This document shows, piece after piece, positions 56,639-64,000 of a stretch of DNA of 64,000 bases. Source of the stretch: Dactylorhiza incarnata. Its lineage: Eukaryota; Streptophyta; Magnoliopsida; Asparagales; Orchidaceae. Each line of letters opens with the position of its first letter. Within the stretch, counting starts at the first letter, position 1. The notes under the pieces were generated by a model. The model was not told the DNA's origin and did no database searches. It was given only the letters and a program-made list of their open reading frames with translations. Position numbers and translations under genes: made by a program. The stretch lies in the NCBI GenBank assembly GCA_033032865.1, contig JAWHQI010000272.1:2232001-2296000 (forward strand). Direction: 5' to 3'.

Positions 56639-59157
56639 ACAACACAACAACCCTCAAGCCTTTATCCCACCATAGTGGGGTCGGCTATATGGATCCTCTG
56701 TCGCCATTGCGTCCAATGTTTAATCATTGTCTCACTAATGCCTAAGTACATCATCTCTTTCCTTGTAGTTTCATTCCAATTCTTTTTTGGTCTAGCCCTT
56801 CTCAGTTTAACATGTCTAGTGACTAAACTCTCACAATGCCTAACAAGTGCCTCTAATGGTCTCCTATGTACATGTCCAAACCATCTTAAATGAGCTTCTC
56901 ACATCTTCTCTACAATTGGTGCCACCCCTGTCTTATCCATGATATATTCATTCCTAATTTTATCCAGTCTCGTGTGACAACACATCCACCTAAGCATTCT
57001 CATCTCCGCAACTCCCATTTTTTGCTCATGTACACCATTCACTGCCCAACACTCAGAACCGTAGAGAATTGCTGGTCTAATTACAGTATGACAAAACTTG
57101 TCTTTATGTTTTAATGGTACTTTACGATCACATAAGATCCCATATGCGCCTCTCCACTTCAACCAACCTGCTTGGATTCTATGTAGCACATCATTATCTA
57201 CACCCCCATATTTTTGAATTATCGATCCCAAATATTTAAAGCACTCACTGCGGAAAATATTTGGTCACCCAATTTAATGACCGAGTCATCCGACCTTCTT
57301 GCACTACTAAATTTAAGCTCTATATACTCCGTCGTTGTCCTGCTGAACCTAAAACCTTTCTTTCCTAAGTTTCTTGCCAAGATTCAAGTTTCGCGTTTAC
57401 ACCCCCACGCGTCTCATTGTCCAAAACAATATCATCTGTTAATAATAAATACCAAGGTATTGCTTGTTGGATATGTCCGATGAGCTTATCTAAGATAAGG
57501 GTTGAGAGATAAGGACTTAAAGCCGACCCTTGATGTAAGCCAACAATGATAGGGAATTCTTATTTTAATCAGCTAGATGTCCTCACCCTAGTCACTGAAT
57601 TTATATACATATCTTTGATTACGTCAATGTATGATATATTTACACCTTTCTTTTCTAAGACTCTCCACAAGACCTCTCTTGGAACCCTATCATAAGCCTT
57701 CTCCATATCGATAAACAACATATGCAAATCTTTTTGTCTTTCTCGATAGTTGTCAATGAGTCTCCTCAAGAGATGTATAGCTTCCATGGTTGACCTCCTT
57801 GACATGAATCCAAATTGATTTTCTGAGATGCTTGTCTCTTGTCTAACTCTTCTCTCTATTAACCATTCCCCTAGTTTCCTAATATGACTCATTAATTTAA
57901 TTCCCCTATAATTGACACAATTTTGTATACCTCCATTGTTCTTGTACAAATGTACCAAAATACTTTCTCTCCATTGGTCTGACACCCTCTCTGTCGTCAG
58001 TATCTTAATGAAGAAACTTGTTAGCCATAAAATTCCTTCCCTTCCTAAGCATTTCCATACTTCAATAGGTATATCGTCTGGTCCAACCACCTTTCCATTT
58101 TTCATTTTCTTCAGAGCGTGATCTATCTCTGATGCTTGAATTTTACGATAAAAAGTTATGTTTCTATACTCCTCTGATTTACTTAACTCTTCCAAGTTCT
58201 GTTCATTGTTTTTTCTTCATTGTATACTTGATAAAAGTATCTTTTCTATCTCTCCCTAATAGCCACATCATCCTTCAAAACTGTATCTGTTTTATCTTTT
58301 ATGCATTTTACATTGCTTAAATCTCTTGTCTTCCTCTCTCTAGCTCGAGCAATTTTATATATATCACGCTCTCCATCTTTGGTATCTAGTTGTTTGTAAA
58401 ATTATTCATAAGGTTGATTTCTTGCTTTACTTACTGCATTTTTAGCTTATTTCTTGGCGACTTTATGCTTTGTCAAGTTTTCATCATTCCTACAAGCATA
58501 TAATATTTTGCAGCTAACACTCTTTGCGCTCACTTTGTCTTGAACTTCCTTTTCCCACCACCAAGATTCTTTTTGTGGGGGTGCACGACCTTTTGACTCT
58601 CCAAGTACGTTCTTTCCACTAATCCTTAAATGAGAAGACATAACTTCTCATGTGACACTAGGATCTAAATAAGGTTTATCAACTAGTGTTCTATAACCGC
58701 TGCCTTGAAAGTAACATGTTTTTCTTTATTCAAGTTCCACCACTGAATTTTTGGCAACACTTTTGTCTTTCTCTTAAAGTTATTATATTTAATTTGCACA
58801 TCCAACACAACTAGTCTATGTTGCGTTGTCAAATTTTCTCCTGGTATGACTTTGAAATCCTTATAAATCTTTTATCCATTTTGCGAGTCATAAAATAGTC
58901 AATTATGATTAATTTTGTCCGCTCTTGAACGTAATTAAGTGTTCTTCCCTCTTCATGTAGAATATACTTGTAACAATTAGCTTATGTGCTATGGAAAAGT
59001 CTAAAATGGTTCTTCCTTCTTCATTTCTTTCTCCATACCCAAATCCCCCATGAACATATGTATAATATGTATTTTCTTCCCTACATGTCCATTTACGTCT
59101 CCTCCAATGAAAATTTTCTCGCTTTGTGAGATTTCTCTTACCAAATCATATCTTAAA
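56639..59157 (-). mobile_element. RTE-type LINE, 5'-truncated or decayed
   Basis: Non-LTR retrotransposon on the minus strand. Flanked by a 17-bp direct repeat, GGATTATATTTGGATCA (56622-56638 and about 59158-59174), the mark of target-primed insertion. RT frame 58195-57569: EVWKCLGREGILWLTSFF, NCVNYRGIKLMSHIRKLGEW, ISENQFGFMSRRSTMEAIHL, MLFIDMEKAYDRVPREVLWR. A C-terminal part (57231-56890) has IRPAILYGSECWAV and EMRMLRWMCCHTRLDKIRNE. Scraps of the endonuclease end lie between 59100 and 58300. The 3' end (left) finishes with TTGTTGTG, as in RTE elements. Several stops and shifts are present. Confidence 0.88.
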
Positions 59158-59174
59158 GGATTATATTTGGATCA

Positions 59175-59234
59175 CATCATAAATTTTATGCATCACGATT
59201 GTAACCATCAAGTTTTTGGCGACATTGCCGGGGA
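59175..59234 (+). promoter_or_regulatory. LTR end and primer-binding site of an Athila-type element
   Basis: The LTR end (CATCAAGTTTT) is followed by TGGCGACATTGCCGGGGA at 59217-59234, one or two bases off the TGGCGCCGTTGCCGGGGA site of Athila and related gypsy elements. This fixes the plus orientation of the LTR interrupted by F and the LINE. Confidence 0.8.
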
Positions 59235-59431
59235 ATTATTATTGATATTTTGAAAGCTTAGTTCTATTAATTTTATCGCTTTCTCTTTTCTCTTTTCTTT
59301 TCCTTTTAAAAAACTAATAAATGTGTAATTAAATTCTTAGAAAGGGAGATTTGGGTTATCATCCATCTTATCTCCTAGTACCGCTATGAACCCATCACCG
59401 GGTAGTGCTTGAGAAGTCTAAGAATAATTAA

Positions 59432-59626
59432 GGGTTCGTTTGGCTCGACTTATTTGCTCCGGTGAGTTTGGGCAAAATCGTCATTGTCATAGAATGTATG
59501 TTTGGTATGACAAATGTTACTATCATTATCAAGAAAAGAAACTAGTTATAAGCATAAAATGTTTGGTATGACAATAAATTTTTTGTCCAAACTCACCGGA
59601 GCAAATAAGCCGAACCAAACGAAGCC
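59432..59626. mobile_element. Tourist-like MITE (PIF/Harbinger type)
   Basis: A 195-bp element with long imperfect terminal inverted repeats: left GGGTTCGTTTGGCTCG then TTATTTGCTCCGGTGAGTTT, right the complement (GCCGAACCAAACGAAGCC). TAA on both sides (59429-59431, 59627-59629) is the three-base duplication of PIF/Harbinger elements. No coding capacity. Inserted in the Athila leader. A diverged relative lies at 4677-4884. Confidence 0.9.
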
Positions 59627-59722
59627 TAAATCTTAAAAACACAATATTATCTTTTATTTATATATTAAAAAATAGAATTTTTTTTACGTTCTCTTCAATT
59701 TCTAGGTTTTTCTTTTTGGTGT

Positions 59723-60036
59723 ATGACCCGAGGGAATCTGTCAGATCTTCTTGACTTGAATCCGGAAGTCGAGCAAACCATTCGGTGTTGCTTACGATTT
59801 CGAGGAACCAATTCTCAAGATCGGATTGAGGAATCCGTAGGTGACACTTCTTTTTCTCCTTCATTTTCTTCTTCTTCTTCCTCCTCCTCTTCTTCTAATA
59901 TGGGTGATCCGAATCCGAATACGGTCGCAAAACAGACTATGTCCTATTATGCTCGATCTAATTTGGAAGATACCCACTCTAGTATTGTTCGCCCTACTAT
60001 TACGAACAATAATTTTGAATTGAAGCCAAGCATCAT
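59723..60036 (+). pseudogene. Athila-type gag N-terminus, interrupted by element H
   Basis: ATG at 59723. The sequence NPEVEQTIRCCLRFRGTNSQ, a Ser-rich stretch, then TMSYYARSNLEDTHSSIVRP and TNNNFELKPSII follows the conserved N-terminus of Athila Gag (MRDYARP...SSIVRP...NNFEIKP). The frame is open up to 60036, where the LTR of element H begins. The core Gag domain would follow after H, outside the window. As the frame carries no stop, this copy may be less decayed than its split LTR suggests. Confidence 0.8.
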
Positions 60037-62029
60037 TGTTGGGAATAGTGCCCAACAATGTTCCCGATTTAAAGAAGTGCTCAGATCAATGATAAGTACA
60101 AGTTGTATTTGATATATGCATTTATTGTGACATGAACAAGTGAGAATATTATATTCAAGTATCTAAGAATGCACCCTACTATGTTGCTGAAGTGTATGAT
60201 AACATCATTAAGAAGACTAGTAAGGATTCCAAAGAATACAACAAAGTATAGATCATATGTCTAGTACTTCTCTAATCTCTCTAAGCCTAATATCATCGAG
60301 AAGGACTGGATATATCGTTGAATAAGCACGTATACATCGTCGAGATGATACTCCGAGTTAAGCAGAAGGATGTCAATTATCGTCGAAATAGTATGGACAT
60401 TCCAACGATATCGTTGTGACATCAAAGTACACACGATGATAGCGCTGTAAAAATAAGAAAAATCAATCAAAGTTTAGTGTCGTTGTGTCAACTGGAATCA
60501 CACGACGACATCGCGGTAAAGTCTAAGAAGAGCTAAGTCAAAGCATTCGGCTTTGTCGACGACATCATCGTACAAGAAGCTTTGTCGTCGAAAAGGCTAA
60601 GGGAGAACTCTTGAAGACAGCTTATGGATGAACTGCTTATCGTCAGAATGATCAAAGACAAGATCGTCAAAATGACAGCAGGATTTCGATGACATCGTCG
60701 ATATGACAGTATGGTTTTGACGATATTGTCGATATGACAGTATGGTTTCGATGACATCATCGATAAGACATACTGGTCTCAACGACATCGTCGAGAAGAC
60801 AACAAGTTGATAAAAGATTACGATGACAAATTTAAGATGACTTTATGTCATCGTAAGTGCAAGTGCACCTGTGATATCTTATCTCGTCGAGATATCATTG
60901 TCAAAAGAAGATTTGAGAAGACTTGAAGATTTGTCCAAGTCCAAGATGGATCATCGTAATGACAAGTTCTGTCGTCGAGATGTTGCAAATATCGTCGAGA
61001 CGGATCAAGACATTTCAAATCACACTGTCTGCATTTAATGCCACCGCGTGGTGGTCCAATCAACGCGTGTCATTAAAGAATGGGCCTTTGACACTTATAG
61101 TACATTCTAGGAGACCGTTAGTTGGCTCCTCAGTCTTATAAAAGACATAAGTGTCTTCCTTAATTCGCCACAACAAGAATCCCAGAACATTCATGCTGAA
61201 TCTATAGAACAGTAAAGTTGCGAAAAGAAGGAACAAGAACAAGAGAACAAATCTTCCTCATCAAACATTCTCCAAGTTTCAGTCCAGCAACATCGACTGA
61301 TAAGTATTGTTCCAGAGTAAAGAACGGATTGAAGAAGAATCTGTGTTGTCCAAGAAAAGATCAGAAGCATTCTCTTCAGATCCAAGAAGCCAATCTTCAC
61401 CCGGATCAAATATTAGTCAAGCAACACCGACTGCTAAGAAGTATTCCAGATTAAAGAAGGGACTGAAGAGGAATCCTTCAAAAAGCATTCGCTTCAAGTT
61501 CAAGAAGTCGATCTTCATCCAGCTAAGAAGTTTTTCTCAAAACTTTTCCTGTAGGGCTTGCGGTCCTGAGCTTGTAGGATCTGTTTCAGATCTGAGTTGT
61601 AGGCCATGAGGGAATGAGCATCGTAGGGCTTGAGGCCCTGAGTTGTAGTCCTTGAGGGGCTTAGTTTGTAGGGCTTGAGGGCTTGAGTTGTAAGCTTTGA
61701 GGGACTGAGTTGTAATCCTTGAGGGGTTGAGTTGTAGGGCTTGAGGGCCTGAGGTTGTAGGGCTTGCGGGCCTGAGATTTGGCAGAGTTTTCCAACTCTA
61801 GCACACTGCTAGATAGGCGTAAAGGGACAGTGGACTACTCAAGACACTCTGTCTTGAGGAACCACTATAAAATCTTTGAGTGCTTTTTGTGTTGTGCTGG
61901 TAATTTCTAAATTCATACACTAGGATACTCGCAAAGAAAGACTCACCAGTAAGAGGGAAAAAGATTTTAAAATACCTATTCACCCCCTCCCCCCCACTAT
62001 AGGCTATTTGACAACATCCATAACTAACA
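60037..62029 (+). repeat. 5' LTR of copia element H
   Basis: Starts TGTTGGGAATAGTGCCC, ends CATAACTAACA; primer site TGGTATCAGAGC at 62032-62043. TATAAAAG at 61137-61144 and GTCCAATCAACGCG about 80 bp before it match the layout of the C and D LTRs. U3 (60280-61010) has many ATCGTCGA/TCGACGA-type motifs. 61550-61790 is an irregular array of GGGCTTGAGGGCCTGAG. The left flank is ATCAT; the right end of the element is outside the window. Confidence 0.9.
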
Positions 62030-62087
62030 AGTGGTATCAGAGCGAAGTTGTTCATAAAAATTCTAACAACTTGAACAAGATCCTACT

Positions 62088-63928
62088 ATGAATTTTGGGT
62101 GTCTAGTCACTATGACTGTGGAAACAAGACTAGCCATTTGTTCTAAAAAAAACTTTGTTATGTGGAAGGTGAGGGCTAGGCTATATATGGAAGCCATAGA
62201 CCCTAGGATTTTTGTTGTTGTTGAGGAATGTCCTTTTATCCCTATGAAGGCCTCAATAAGCAATGCTTCAGGTCAAGATCCAAAGTCATATGATGAGATG
62301 ACAAGAGATGAAATTCTCTTGATCACAATGGACAAGAAGGCTAAGAATATTCTTGCTAGTTTTGGTGATGATTCAACATTCCAAAAGTTAGTGCACTGCA
62401 AGACTGCTCAAGAGATGTGGAACACTCATTGTGTTCTTAGAAGGAACTAAGGAAGTCAGAGATGATAGGAAGTCTTTGCTGAATCAAGAGTATGAAGCAT
62501 TCAAGCAAGACAAGCCAGATTCCATCTCTAAATGTTATGAAAAATTCTTCAAGATTGTTAATGGTCTGAGAACATATGGAAAGGTGTTCTCAATATGATC
62601 TAAATGAAAAGTTCCTCAGATCTCTGAATATGGAGTGGGATATAAAGATTTGTGCCATTAGGGAAATGAGAAATCTAGCAAAGCTTGAGCCCCAAAATCT
62701 ATTTGGGAAGCTCCTATCCCAGGAGCTCCATATCAACATAAGGAAGGAGGAAGAAGAGGAAGGGAGACCAGCTCGTATTCGCAAGAGAACTGAGAGGAGT
62801 TTCATTGCTAAGAAGAAGATGAAAACCTTAAGTGACTCAAGCAGTTCAAACTCTGAAGATGAAGCCTACTTTAGGCTGGCGACCCTATCTGAATCTGAGG
62901 ATGAAGAAGGCTCTGTGGCTAGAGAAAGAATAAGGAAACCACTCACTCTCTCAAACTGTGACTCTGAGGATGAGGAGCTCTATGGGTTAGTTGCTTCTTC
63001 AAATGAAGAAAGTCATAATGATTCACATCCTGCTCAGGTTTGCACTACTCACATATCTCCTATACCTGCTTCATTTGAAAAGACCAAGATTGCATCAGAT
63101 GATTGCTCATCATCTGAAGATGTATCAGAAGACTGCTCATCATTAAATAATAAGAACAATACTAAATTAGTAGAACAGCTTGACAGTCTCTTGGTCTCCC
63201 TTGTAAAGAGCAAGAAATTGGTCAAATATCATGGTAAGGAAATTAGAATCCTCAAGCCCTCCAGATCTCAAATTGGTGAGATGATCAAGGAGGAGATTAG
63301 ATTGTCCAATGAGCTCTTTTTCCTTCAGAAGAAATCTAATGCTCAAGAGAGGACAATCAAGTCTCTAGAGAACAAGCTTAGAGCAGAGAGAAAGCTTGTG
63401 ACTAGCCTCTCTAGGCCCAAAATAATTCTCCCTATTATAGACTGCTTCTCCACTCAAAAGAGAGGAGGACTGGGATATAATAAGGAATTTGGAGAGACTT
63501 CCCAAGCTAGGCCTGTCTTTCAAAAGGTTGTCTCTCCACAAGCACCACCAACCAAATAGAAGGGAAAGGCTTTGCCTCAAAAACCTATTCCCAAAGAAAG
63601 ATCATTGACTATGCAACCAATTCCAAAATCAAGGCACAATCACTTGATCAGTGGAAATGAATGCTGCAAAGCAGCCTACACATATACTCATCTATCCCCC
63701 ACTCAGAAGGTGGCTCAGAAGAGGAGGTACAATAGGTTTGGGTGCTAGTGCCGTGGCAAGGTTGGGCACTTTGCTACAGATTGTTGGTTCAACCCAACAA
63801 TGCCTAAAGCAAGGTATGAGAAGCCAGTCAGTGGTGTGACTGCAAAAGCTGCAGTAAGTAGAGATATGTATTATTATACTAACAAGAACCTAGGACCCAA
63901 ATTCACCTGGGTTCCTAAGGGATATTAA
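62088..63928 (+). pseudogene. Element H gag
   Basis: Copia Gag of the same group as element C. N-terminus 62088-62450 (FVMWKVRARLYMEAIDPRIF, DEMTRDEILLITMDKKAKNI, LVHCKTAQEMWNT), frameshift, middle part (YEAFKQDKPDSISKCYEKFF), shift near 62576, then one frame to TAA 63926-63928 with TAG at 63557 and another TAG inside the knuckle (GC-stop-CRGKVGHFATDC, about 63738-63780). It has the acidic and coiled-coil segments and ends FTWVPKGY, then an acceptor-like GTCTTGCAG (63935-63943). Pol would follow beyond the window. Confidence 0.87.
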
Positions 63929-64000
63929 ATCTCTGTCTTGCAGGATTGTCCAAGTGGCCAACCAAATGTCAATATGGCCAATGGACAATAAGTAATCCAG

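Overview
The window is plant nuclear DNA, almost certainly from an angiosperm with a large, repeat-rich genome. It holds one recognisable host gene: the 3' part of a folate-biopterin transporter gene (exons between 1172 and 3357, all introns GT-AG). The rest is a nest of transposable elements. The abundance of Maximus/SIRE-type Ty1-copia elements, Tat and Athila Ty3-gypsy elements, an RTE-type LINE, a CACTA end and MITEs fits a flowering plant. The species cannot be decided from the sequence.

Layout: 1-1090, 3' end of a Ty1-copia element, probably in an intron of the host gene; 1172-3357, host gene; 3358-5914, host intergenic DNA with two or three MITE-like elements; 5915-6390, copia pol remnant (minus); 6495-9846, a decayed Tat-type gypsy element (hairpin-rich U3, gag, two tandem arrays); 9848-10510, a CACTA terminus; 10915-13060, minus-strand Tat gypsy pol remnant; 13100-22783, copia element A, interrupted by complete element B (14737-21909, target duplication AACAC); 22784-34035, minus-strand element D, interrupted by complete element C (23767-31432, duplication CCCAT); 34214-43092, complete copia element E (duplication TATCC/TACCC); 43093-60036, older gypsy/Athila LTR and gag sequence interrupted by complete copia element F (45129-56294, duplication ATTAA), a minus-strand RTE LINE (56639-59157, 17-bp duplication) and a Tourist-like MITE (59432-59626); 60037 to the end, copia element H, inserted in the Athila gag and leaving the window.

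The copia elements share a plan: long LTRs of about 1.0-2.0 kb ending in a C-rich tract and AACA or TTCA, an initiator-Met-type primer site (TGGTATCAGAG), gag with a CCHC knuckle and coiled coil, then PR-IN-RT-RNase H where kept, and a long 3' region with repeated purine tracts. C carries gag and a sense accessory ORF but no pol. F carries an antisense accessory ORF that looks related to it. Nearly all ORFs are broken by stops or frameshifts.

Most interesting: (1) the short motif arrays that mark each family's LTR recur inside the element, at the gag-protease linker (B, E, F) and around the accessory-ORF module or its expected position (C, E, F), in C and F upstream of a TATA-like box; (2) in B, C, E, F and H gag ends at a stop followed within about 25 nt by an acceptor-like CAG just before the protease; (3) the sense and antisense accessory ORFs look related and each seems to have its own promoter. 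Together these suggest an accessory-gene module sharing cis-motifs with its LTR. That is inference, testable by alignment and RNA data.
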